The notes beneath the pieces were generated by a model. It searched no databases and was not told the DNA's origin. It saw only the letters and a list, made by a program, of their open reading frames with translations. This document shows, piece by piece, positions 1 to 5,829 of a stretch of 7,158 bases of DNA (positions within the stretch are counted from its first letter, which is position 1; every line of letters begins with the position of its first letter). The DNA is from Lachnospiraceae bacterium (lineage in GTDB: Bacteria; Bacillota; Clostridia; Lachnospirales; Lachnospiraceae). The translations under genes were made by a program, and so were the position numbers. The stretch lies in assembly GCA_009774345.1 (NCBI GenBank), contig VSNR01000366.1:1-7158 (forward strand), in the 5' to 3' direction.

Positions 1-419
1 AGTGAAGTATCAGGAGTGGTTGTAATGGTAACTACGGCGGATTTTATGTGAGTTTGTACTGCCGTGAATAATTCGGGTTTAAACATATTATCCAAAAAAT
101 CAAATAAAATGTTTAGATTATCCCTGCAACACCGCCTATACAACTCTCCAGAACCGTCCGCAAACATAACCTTACTTTCACACTTATCAAACGGAAAAAG
201 AAGATCACTACTATTATACATTTGATTTTTTGATGTAATAGCAAATCTTATTTTTCCTTTTGCCTTCTGTTCAGTAAGTATTCGTTGGATATCTTTATAA
301 AATGTTATTTCTTCATCAAACCAAATATAAATATCGTTCTCGAGCCCATTTGCCTTAATTTGTTGCAGCTTCTTAACATTATTCACTGAATTAAATGCGC
401 CAAATAGAAAGTAACTCAT
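1..419 (-). CDS. Unrecognised protein, candidate immunity gene downstream of Rhs remnant (3' end outside window)
   Basis: I translated this frame by hand. It opens with ATG at 419-417 and stays open for 139 codons to the window edge, so the C-terminus is missing. An AAGGAG ribosome binding site lies at 428-433, eight bases before the start, which supports this start. The protein begins MSYFLFGAFNSV. It contains a hydrophobic, aspartate-bearing stretch IYIWFDEE near residue 33, a basic stretch around residues 50-60, and a later THIKSAVVTI strand near residue 126. No signal peptide or membrane segment is visible, so it is probably cytoplasmic. I do not recognise the family. It follows a decayed Rhs core fragment, which is the usual position of a toxin tip or its immunity gene. 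A role as an immunity protein is therefore inferred from position only. It could equally be an unrelated hypothetical protein. Confidence 0.75.
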   Translation of the reverse strand, partial: MSYFLFGAFNSVNNVKKLQQIKANGLENDIYIWFDEEITFYKDIQRILTEQKAKGKIRFAITSKNQMYNSSDLLFPFDKCESKVMFADGSGELYRRCCRDNLNILFDFLDNMFKPELFTAVQTHIKSAVVTITTTPDTS

Positions 420-427
420 TTTAACCA

Positions 428-433
428 TTCTCC
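428..433 (-). promoter_or_regulatory. Ribosome binding site of the left-edge gene
   Basis: AAGGAG on the minus strand sits eight bases before the ATG at 419-417. It is the main support for treating this edge-truncated frame as a real gene. Confidence 0.65.
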
Positions 434-502
434 TTATTTATTTTAGCTGATTATAATATCCCGGAGTAAGTGCATCACCATCTTCACCGACTCTTTATCT
501 GT

Positions 503-649
503 TTATAAGTATAACTCTATATTAGCACATTTTTTCAGCAACAGGTAATACTGTTGGCTTACTTGGTCGTACTGCTTACCGTTGAACTTAAAGCGATTAT
601 GGACTTTTTCTTCACATGTGGTCAGGTTGTCCCCTGCATCGTACTCATT
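503..649 (-). pseudogene. Rhs repeat-protein core fragment (decayed)
   Basis: The minus-strand frame from 649 to the stop at 505-503 encodes 48 residues that I recognise as the 3' end of an Rhs core. It shows EYDAGDNLTTCEE, then NRFKFNGKQYD, then QQYYLL. These match the familiar Rhs pattern of a YDAxGN turn, an RFxFxGxQYD block and an xxQYYLRARFYNP block. After QQYYLL the match collapses into unrelated residues and a stop, exactly where the RARFYNP and RFTQED segments should follow. There is no plausible start codon or full-length Rhs gene in the window. The fragment begins two bases after the stop of the frameshifted gene upstream. Such fragments mark recombination junctions where Rhs C-terminal tips were displaced. 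I am confident of the family and less sure of the exact ends. Confidence 0.75.
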
Positions 650-650
650 C

Positions 651-1014
651 TTAATCCTCAATTACAAAATCATATTCCCGTGGAGAATTTATATTAATTG
701 TAATAAGTCTATACTTGTTACTCACCGCATCTACTGCATCGCTATACCAAATATTACTTCCCTTATTTTGCTTATTACATTGTTTCTTTATCGCCTTTTT
801 AAATGTATTAAACATTCTTAACGATTCGGGACTATTGCTGATCGTTCCTATATGATTCATTATCAGAAATTGATCCTGGTATACTCCTCCTGGTTAACTC
901 ATTTATTATTGCTGGATGATTCGTTATTATAGACTCATATTGTTCAGGATCTTGCATCTTCAATTTAGAATGATCTAATATAAAACAGAATCTATTTCTA
1001 TTAGCACAAAACAC
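651..1014 (-). pseudogene. Frameshifted, probably 5'-truncated gene remnant of immunity-protein style
   Basis: Two overlapping minus-strand frames read as one protein interrupted by a single shift near 893-897. The first frame gives RFCFILDHSKLKMQDPEQ and continues to NELTR. The second picks up as PGGVYQDQFLIMNHIGTI, then runs through FNTFKKAIKK and YRLITININSPREYDFVIED to a TAA at 653-651. Neither half looks complete: the second half opens directly after an in-frame TAA and has no well-placed start, and the first half has no ATG. Skipping one base at the TTAACC sequence restores a continuous protein of roughly 120 residues. An alternative beginning is the ATG at 1022-1020, three bases after the RloB stop, giving MTECFVLIEIDSVLY. 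That frame hits TAG and would need a second, compensating shift. I do not recognise the family. Its position next to Rhs debris suggests an old immunity gene, which is inference. Confidence 0.55.
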
Positions 1015-1025
1015 TCTGTCATAAC

Positions 1026-1706
1026 TTATTCTATAAACCTTTTTAGTTCCTCCACCAACTGATACACCGTTGTTCCGGGATCAAATTCTGACGGTTGAAA
1101 TCCACCCTTCTCAAAATCTGCCATTCTACGCTTTGCATTTTTGATCGCAGTGTTCACTCCATCATACCAATCCACCATATTATATATGTCCTCATAATTC
1201 TTTTGATATGTCCCATCACCCAAGTTATATTTCTGAAACAGGTCATCTAGCTTCGCATTCCATTGACGTCTGTGCAGTGCCGAATCACTATAATTAAAGT
1301 GCAAATATAACCAGTATTCAAAAGATTGATTGCTCCATGCAATGCGAAATCCCTGATGCTCCCCCTCCTCTATTGCCTGATTAAAGTCCTCAAAATCATC
1401 CTTGTCAAATACAATCCAGACATTCTGATACATTATTTTTGCATCTTTTACCAGTTGTTCTGCTACTTCAATCAACTTACTCGTTGAACAGCCCTCACCA
1501 TGAATGTCAATAACAGGCGGTACTACAACATCGACAACTCCTCCCATATTTTCCAGAATGAGTTTCTGCAGTCCCTTAAAATACAACGGTTCTGTGCGTT
1601 CTCCTTCTGTCACAATCAAAAAAGAATTTGCTTTAGGTGTTTTATAATCATACTGCCGCTGTTTCCTCGCCTCACGCCGCTTCTTAAACAAATCATCAGA
1701 GCCCAT
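1026..1706 (-). CDS. RloB-like / AbiLii-like protein (TOPRIM-like putative nuclease of a two-gene defence module)
   Basis: This 226-aa protein has the hallmarks of the RloB family, which includes AbiLii of the lactococcal AbiL abortive-infection system. A basic N-terminus (KKRREARKQRQ) is followed by a strand and glutamate motif FLIVTEGERTEPLYF at residues 29-43, with Glu34 as the likely metal-binding glutamate. A second strand VWIVFDKDDF at residues 96-105 supplies Asp101 and Asp103. Together these resemble a TOPRIM active site. The family block SNQSFEYWLYLHF follows at residues 125-137. The length is normal for the family. Its ATG follows the TAA of the ATPase gene with no base between, and the purine-rich GAGGG in the ATPase's last codons is a plausible ribosome binding site, so translation is probably coupled. 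By family knowledge it should act in the cytoplasm with the ATPase, probably as the effector. Nuclease activity is inferred, not shown. Confidence 0.88.
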   Translation of the reverse strand: MGSDDLFKKRREARKQRQYDYKTPKANSFLIVTEGERTEPLYFKGLQKLILENMGGVVDVVVPPVIDIHGEGCSTSKLIEVAEQLVKDAKIMYQNVWIVFDKDDFEDFNQAIEEGEHQGFRIAWSNQSFEYWLYLHFNYSDSALHRRQWNAKLDDLFQKYNLGDGTYQKNYEDIYNMVDWYDGVNTAIKNAKRRMADFEKGGFQPSEFDPGTTVYQLVEELKRFIE

Positions 1707-2912
1707 TTATTTACCCTCTTTCATTCTAAACTCCTGCAGCATAGGAATGCCGCCATATACACCAGCCAGATAATCCTTCTCAAAAGAGGCGTCCGATCGC
1801 ACTTTAAAATCCGAGAGCGCTGACAATTCAGAATAACCACATTCATCTTTCTGCACAAACCAAATCTGATCCCGTCTAAAGAACTTTTTGTCCATCAATG
1901 TAGTATCATGTGTTGTGTAAATTAATTGCGCTTTCGAACTGTTATCATAAAATAAATCAATCATATATTTTAACAGCAGCGGATGCAGCTTAATATTCAG
2001 TTCATCTACGAAAATGAGCCTGTCGTATAAAATTACCTTACGCGCAAAAATAAAAAACAGAATACTTTTTATCGTTCCTTCTGACTCAGAATACAAATTC
2101 AGCGGATATTTTTCTCCATCTTCCCCTATATGATATGTTTCAAACCTCACCTCTTTTTGGCTGTCATCATGTCTGATATATCTGATATCCCTAATTCCGG
2201 TATCAATTGCCGACAAAAAGTCCAATAGTTCCTCTTTTTCATTGTCAATTGCCGCTGGAAGAAAAGTTTGTATAATTCTGCTATTTTCCCAAAAGTTTAT
2301 CGGAACAATAAGAATATCATCCATTATTCCCGCATAAACTGTCTTATAGATCGTTGTCTCCAATTTGAGTTTGCTAAAAAAAGACAGGACTAATGTTTCT
2401 GTGGGAATCTGATCTTTATATAAGTCACATTCCCGCCTGACAGAAGCGCCAAATTCCACCTTATCTGTCGTTCTCTCAAAAATCATCGCTGTTCTGTTTG
2501 TCTCCAGATTTTTTCTGTATAACCACTCTGTGACAATGCATTTCCTATTGTATTCGAATCCGTACTTATACTCATAGCCGCCTAAAATCTGTATCAGCTG
2601 AAATTCTGAATTTTCATGACTTATATCAAATAAAAATGGTCTGTAGTATGTGTCGATCGCTGTCAATTCCCCATCCTCCACATTATTGAAGGAACTGGAA
2701 ACGATTTTTTGAAAATACCGCATGGCACGATGCAGATTGGACTTGCCGCTTGCATTTGCTCCATAAATTGCAGCAACCCTGAGAAATTTCTCACCATTCC
2801 CACAATCAGCCAGATTACATTCATGTTCCTTGTACGCATGAATTGCTGACATATCCAGAATTGTTTCCTCCCTAAATGATAACACATTTTTTAACATAAA
2901 CTGTACCAGCAT
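1707..2912 (-). CDS. AAA/ABC-type ATPase of an AbiL-like (AbiLi/RloA-like) anti-phage module
   Basis: This 401-aa protein is an SMC/ABC-like ATPase of the kind annotated as AAA_15/AAA_21 ATP-binding protein. The N-terminus (FMLKNVLSFREE) is the usual strand preceding the nucleotide site. Walker A is GANASGKS at residues 51-58. A signature-like SESEGT lies at 275-280. Walker B is LIFVDE at 299-304, with Glu304 as the probable catalytic base, followed by a family-typical LHPLLLKYMIDLF. The H-loop is TTHDTTLMD with His335. All core motifs are intact, so the enzyme should bind and hydrolyse ATP. The start ATG at 2912-2910 has a strong GGGAGGTG ribosome binding site seven bases upstream and a near-consensus promoter. 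It is followed without a gap by the RloB-like gene. In AbiL and related pairs such as PARIS, the ATPase acts as the sensor or scaffold for a TOPRIM-type effector. The phage trigger cannot be read from sequence. Confidence 0.9.
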   Translation of the reverse strand: MLVQFMLKNVLSFREETILDMSAIHAYKEHECNLADCGNGEKFLRVAAIYGANASGKSNLHRAMRYFQKIVSSSFNNVEDGELTAIDTYYRPFLFDISHENSEFQLIQILGGYEYKYGFEYNRKCIVTEWLYRKNLETNRTAMIFERTTDKVEFGASVRRECDLYKDQIPTETLVLSFFSKLKLETTIYKTVYAGIMDDILIVPINFWENSRIIQTFLPAAIDNEKEELLDFLSAIDTGIRDIRYIRHDDSQKEVRFETYHIGEDGEKYPLNLYSESEGTIKSILFFIFARKVILYDRLIFVDELNIKLHPLLLKYMIDLFYDNSSKAQLIYTTHDTTLMDKKFFRRDQIWFVQKDECGYSELSALSDFKVRSDASFEKDYLAGVYGGIPMLQEFRMKEGK

Positions 2913-2919
2913 ATCTAAA

Positions 2920-2927
2920 CACCTCCC
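2920..2927 (-). promoter_or_regulatory. Strong ribosome binding site of the ATPase gene
   Basis: GGGAGGTG lies seven bases before the ATG at 2912-2910. It fixes the start and suggests efficient translation of the first gene of the defence cassette. Confidence 0.75.
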
Positions 2928-2937
2928 TATATGATGT

Positions 2938-2967
2938 ATTATATGCTGATTTAAAATATTATGTCAA
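2938..2967 (-). promoter_or_regulatory. Near-consensus housekeeping promoter of the ATPase-RloB operon
   Basis: Reading the minus strand, a perfect -35 box TTGACA (2967-2962) and a perfect -10 box TATAAT (2943-2938) are separated by 18 bases. Transcription should begin near 2931, giving a leader of only about 20 bases that contains the ribosome binding site. No operator-like palindrome overlaps the boxes. The cassette therefore appears to be expressed on its own and probably constitutively. Confidence 0.85.
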
Positions 2968-3054
2968 TATTTTTGTGATTTTTTCTCATTTTTGCGCCTT
3001 AAATCAGAGTTATAATCTCATTTCACTCTGTATACTTTCCCTAAGCGTGTATGA

Positions 3055-3187
3055 ATATTCTATCTGATGCACGTCACACAAAAAAGAACAATGTCTCAGC
3101 ATTCGGTACAATAAAAATATTCGGCATGTTTCAAACTAAATCAAATCAATATCCGTTAGACTTTAAATTTCCATCCAGATAGAATAT
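3055..3187. repeat. 133-bp spacer segment bounded by a perfect 12-bp inverted repeat
   Basis: ATATTCTATCTG at 3055-3066 and its exact reverse complement CAGATAGAATAT at 3176-3187 enclose 109 bases. The arms do not extend further on either side. I see no open reading frame of note inside and no clear target-site duplication outside. It could be a small non-autonomous element, a relic of insertion at the edge of the defence cassette, or chance in AT-rich DNA. The wider non-coding gap (2968-3199) also holds a weaker six-base dyad at 3005-3030 and nothing else I can name. Confidence 0.4.
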
Positions 3188-3199
3188 CTAAATTCATTC

Positions 3200-3628
3200 T
3201 CAATAAGGTATCAACTCATGCAATCCTTGCAGACGGCGCCCTGTTTCTTTTCCATCAGCAGTTCTTTCCACCAGACGCCATGTTGGCAGCTCCTCCATTC
3301 CAAACTCTGCCTCAAAATCACTGAGTTGAGACAGCACATCAGAATAAGCCTCCAAGGCAATCTGGTATGCAAAGTCCGCTATGAGTCCCGGTGTTGCCCC
3401 GGCTTCCATCAATGCCGTACTTTCTGATGTTTTAATCTTCCCTTCCTTAATCAGTTTGGCATATGAATCATCATAAAATCTCAGTCTCTCATTAAGTCGA
3501 TACACAAAATGATACCCTGCTAACCACGCTATCTTTTGATTCTGCTGTTCCTCCTCCGCAGTAAGTCTTGCTGCACCTTCAGGAAGCCCTAATTCAATAA
3601 ACTTTTTTTCCAGCTCTTCTCTTGTCAT
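3200..3628 (-). CDS. Unrecognised 142-aa protein coupled to the Imm11-like gene
   Basis: This soluble, acidic protein is of unknown family. The N-terminal third (MTREELEKKFIELGLPEGAA) and the block AEEEQQNQKIAWLAGYHF look helical. A middle section around residues 70-105 (STALMEAGATPGL, then ALEAYSDVLSQL) is also helical. The C-terminus ends in WRLVERTADGKETGRRL and a hydrophobic tail. No signal peptide, membrane segment or catalytic motif is visible. Its ATG follows the TAA of the Imm11-like gene with no base between. An AGGTGA ribosome binding site lies inside the last codons of that gene, seven bases before the ATG, so the two are almost certainly co-translated. A second immunity protein, or a partner of the Imm11-like protein, is a fair inference from this coupling. 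I cannot assign a function. The gene ends at a TGA at 3202-3200. Confidence 0.8.
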   Translation of the reverse strand: MTREELEKKFIELGLPEGAARLTAEEEQQNQKIAWLAGYHFVYRLNERLRFYDDSYAKLIKEGKIKTSESTALMEAGATPGLIADFAYQIALEAYSDVLSQLSDFEAEFGMEELPTWRLVERTADGKETGRRLQGLHELIPY

Positions 3629-4186
3629 TTAGAAATCACCTACCTCCTCAAAACGAAACCCCATCAATCCATTTCCATCAACGTTTTCTTTAAACGCTTC
3701 GGTCACAAAAGCAGCATCGGTATAAATACTTCCTTCGCATATTACTTTAAAGATTGGGGCTTTTGGTATCTTTTCTTTTATTAATGAAAATTTTCTTATA
3801 TAAGTAATTGCTCCTCCATTATAAGTTGCTATGATATTATTTAAATCCAATGCATCTGCAACACATAAAATATTTAATAAATATAGTTTTTTCTCATTTT
3901 TCACAGGTATAAATTCAACGCTTTCTGCCAACATGGATTCCAAGCTATTTTTTGCCCTCTCACTGACAAGGTAAAGCCCTGACCCGTTCCACAAATATGT
4001 CATATCAGATTCTTTTCTTCCATGAATAACATGTACTTGAAGATCATCTAACATCCCATTTTGTTTTTCTGCCATATAAATCTTTCTCTCAAAATCCGAC
4101 AAAAACATCTTATCCCTGTTCACTAACTGATATTGCTGACTGTCATCTCTTTTTCCTGTGTCTACACCTAATTTCCATATCTTCAA
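3629..4186 (-). CDS. Imm11 / DUF1629-like immunity protein
   Basis: The 185-aa product follows the pattern of the Imm11 (DUF1629) family of cytoplasmic immunity proteins against polymorphic toxins. It opens with MKIWKL. A block LYLVSERAKNSLE near residues 71-83 is followed by VEFIPV near 90-95 and YLLNIL near 102-107. Then come ALDLNN, the strand PIFKVICEGSIYTDAAFVTE near 142-161, and a C-terminal GLMGFRFEEV. This order (Ser-Glu-helix, FxPV strand, YxLN strand, iFr strand, GlxGfxF end) is what I associate with the family. The start is TTG at 4186-4184. The stretch just upstream is only purine-rich, with no strong ribosome binding site, so this start is likely but not certain. The gene ends in TAA directly against the ATG of the 142-aa gene. 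The partner toxin is not in the window. The family call rests on memory of the pattern. Confidence 0.72.
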   Translation of the reverse strand: MKIWKLGVDTGKRDDSQQYQLVNRDKMFLSDFERKIYMAEKQNGMLDDLQVHVIHGRKESDMTYLWNGSGLYLVSERAKNSLESMLAESVEFIPVKNEKKLYLLNILCVADALDLNNIIATYNGGAITYIRKFSLIKEKIPKAPIFKVICEGSIYTDAAFVTEAFKENVDGNGLMGFRFEEVGDF

Positions 4187-4218
4187 ATCACATCTCTTCT
4201 TCCTATTATTGTATACAA

Positions 4219-4238
4219 AACCAAAAATAATTTTGGTT
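4219..4238 (-). terminator. Possible weak hairpin terminator after the lipoprotein gene
   Basis: AACCAAAA and TTTTGGTT pair perfectly around a four-base loop, 24 bases after the lipoprotein stop. On the minus strand the right arm is T-rich and is followed by TTG rather than a long T run. The stem has only two G-C pairs, so it is at best a weak or partial terminator. It lies in the 76-base gap before the Imm11-like gene. Confidence 0.3.
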
Positions 4239-4262
4239 CCGTATCATTCCTCTGCAACCATA

Positions 4263-5759
4263 TTATTTATAAAACTCATCACACAAAAACTCATATTCCG
4301 GCCAATACGTTCCCGTTCCTTTCGGATCCTCAATATACGAATAATACCTTGTCATAATTTCATCATTCCCTGTTTTCTCCTGATACATCAGCCAGCCATA
4401 GGAATCTTCTCCATGCATGCAATAGACCGCAATCCCCGTCACTTTGTCTTCGCTGTGCTTTGTCGTCACCAGATACGTTTCCTCATTCCACCGTATCATA
4501 TAAAATTCCTCATTCAGTCCGACTGCCCGCATAAAGTAAGCGTCTCTTCCATGTCCGCACTGGTAATTATAATAAGAGTACTTACCTCCATCTTCTTCAT
4601 GCTGAATCATTAGATCACCCGTATCGTCAGCAACAAACCACGCATCATCCCTCGTCTTTAATTCGTCAAGATAATAATATGCCAGCAGTCCTGTCTCATC
4701 TGTCATACTATATTCCTGCTTCTCTACATCGGACAACTGCCGGTACTCTATCTGGTATTTCTCGATAAATTCATAAAAACTGTCTTCTGCCAGTATTTTT
4801 TTTATTTCGTTTTCCAGTGCATTTGGAAGATCTTTGGGCGCATTCTTTTCTTTCTGAAAATTGATGGCGTCATCCCCATATAAAATCAAATCCACCACCG
4901 TCGCATTGCCCGAGAATGTCCCGTCACGATTCTGAAGAAAAATTTCCTGAAAGAAAGGCACCAGCGATTTTTCTTTCATCGCTATCCATACCCTGATATC
5001 GCTCCTGCCGTCTTCATTGATATCCTCCACTGAAAGTTTCACAATTTCCATAAGGTTGATATATGCTACATAAAAATCATAATAAATGTTTCCATCCTTG
5101 TCCGTCATATACAAAGCAGCAGATGGTCTCACTTCATTATTATACATGCCGACTGCAAAGTATCGGTATCCCATAGAATCTAATTCCATTCCGAATGACA
5201 TTTGATCATTTGGGATAAATGGTTCAATATCCGACAGATGATATGGGCGGAACTTGTCTACTGTTTCCATGCGGTCTCTATTTTCTTCTGCTCTTTGGGA
5301 ATAAGTCACTTTTACAATAATCTCAACTGGGGACAACAGCTCTATTTCCACATTTCCAGAATCCTCCTCATGTTCAAAATCAAATTCTGCCTTATTTCCT
5401 TCAACTGTTCCCATAAAGGTTCCAAACAGCCTTCCTCTGCCTTCTATTTCACACTGATTCAGTGCAGTGATTGTAAATGAGTATACATCATCCTGCGCGT
5501 CATTGTATATCCATATTTTCCCAATATATTCATCATATTCGATACTATTGTTTTGTTCTCTCTCAATCTCTCTTTCAATTTTATCTTCTTCATGGTTATA
5601 TTTTGTATCATTTATAGTGCCATTGACAGCCTCTTGTTTGATTTGATGGCTGCATCCAGTCAATAACACAGCCATTAAAATACAAATACATTCATAAAAA
5701 CATTTTTTCCTTTCTAAACTCGCCCTAACCTTACACATCACGCTGTACATTGATTCCAA
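4263..5759 (-). CDS. Predicted lipoprotein with beta-rich domain and Ca-loop-like DxNxDGxxD motif
   Basis: The frame is open from a TTG at 5789, but the best start is the TTG at 5759-5757, nine bases after AAGGGGG, giving about 498 aa. From that start, a basic stretch and a hydrophobic core (CICILMAVLL) lead to the lipobox LTGC with Cys36. The mature protein should be lipid-anchored on the outer face of the membrane. A charged linker rich in Glu, Lys and Asn follows to about residue 75. A beta-rich segment comes next (about 80-170, YSFTITALNQCEIEGRG, then FMGTVEGN). A calcium-loop-like DINEDGRSD is at about 246-254, and QNRDGTFSGN follows. The C-terminal half holds several Tyr- and Trp-rich strands. 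The motif resembles those in FG-GAP/EF-loop surface proteins. I do not recognise the specific family. Between a SUKH gene and an Imm11-like gene, an extracytoplasmic immunity or inhibitor role is plausible but inferred. Confidence 0.8.
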   Translation of the reverse strand: MESMYSVMCKVRASLERKKCFYECICILMAVLLTGCSHQIKQEAVNGTINDTKYNHEEDKIEREIEREQNNSIEYDEYIGKIWIYNDAQDDVYSFTITALNQCEIEGRGRLFGTFMGTVEGNKAEFDFEHEEDSGNVEIELLSPVEIIVKVTYSQRAEENRDRMETVDKFRPYHLSDIEPFIPNDQMSFGMELDSMGYRYFAVGMYNNEVRPSAALYMTDKDGNIYYDFYVAYINLMEIVKLSVEDINEDGRSDIRVWIAMKEKSLVPFFQEIFLQNRDGTFSGNATVVDLILYGDDAINFQKEKNAPKDLPNALENEIKKILAEDSFYEFIEKYQIEYRQLSDVEKQEYSMTDETGLLAYYYLDELKTRDDAWFVADDTGDLMIQHEEDGGKYSYYNYQCGHGRDAYFMRAVGLNEEFYMIRWNEETYLVTTKHSEDKVTGIAVYCMHGEDSYGWLMYQEKTGNDEIMTRYYSYIEDPKGTGTYWPEYEFLCDEFYK

Positions 5760-5811
5760 ATACGAATTCCCCCTTATCATTTTTTTCAAAAAAATATTCT
5801 GTTAAAATCAT
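5731..5811 (-). other. Short open frame (26 codons) bridging the SUKH gene and the lipoprotein gene
   Basis: ATG at 5811-5809 opens a frame encoding MILTEYFFEKNDKGEFVFGI and ending in NVQRDV before TAA at 5733-5731. It overlaps the start region of the lipoprotein gene in another frame. It lies in the same frame as the SUKH gene, just after that gene's TAA. The ribosome binding site is poor, because AAAGGA touches the ATG. It may be a leader that couples translation to the lipoprotein, the worn end of a longer gene, or nothing. Confidence 0.25.
5769..5775 (-). promoter_or_regulatory. Ribosome binding site deciding the lipoprotein start
   Basis: AAGGGGG is nine bases from the TTG at 5759-5757. 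It is 18 bases from the first good ATG (5750-5748), and it lies inside the frame that begins at 5789. This favours the TTG at 5759 and a signal peptide of 35 residues. Confidence 0.5.
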
Positions 5812-5829
5812 TCCTTTCACCACTTCTGG

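Noticed and set aside
582..821. Plus-strand open frame of 79 codons over the Rhs fragment and the broken gene
   Set aside because: The opposite strand carries recognisable Rhs and protein-like sequence, while this frame is hydrophobic low-information sequence with no ribosome binding site.
1026..2912. PARIS (AriA/AriB), Gabija or retron identity for the two-gene cassette
   Set aside because: The effector has RloB motifs, not a recognisable DUF4435 layout. There is no UvrD-like helicase, the ATPase and the TOPRIM-like part are separate proteins, and no reverse transcriptase or structured ncRNA is present. AbiL-like fits best.
3005..3030. Dyad CAGAGT...ACTCTG upstream of the defence promoter as an operator or terminator
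   Set aside because: The stem is only six base pairs with a 14-base loop, is about 40 bases from the -35 box, and has no T run. There is too little to call.
3177..3189. Short palindrome after the 142-aa gene as a terminator
   Set aside because: The stem has five A/T-rich pairs around three bases and is not followed by a T run.
4195..4216. Promoter for the Imm11-like gene based on a TACAAT box
   Set aside because: No acceptable -35 box lies 16-18 bases upstream, and the region overlaps the weak hairpin.
4158..4613. Plus-strand open frame of about 150 codons
   Set aside because: It lies antisense to the lipoprotein and Imm11-like genes, has no ribosome binding site, and its composition is that of a shadow frame. 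The same applies to the plus-strand frames at 1500-1823, 3218-3427, 5202-5480, 5877-6098 and 6189-6476, and to minus-strand frames 2663-2887 and 5958-6164 inside the ATPase and SUKH genes.
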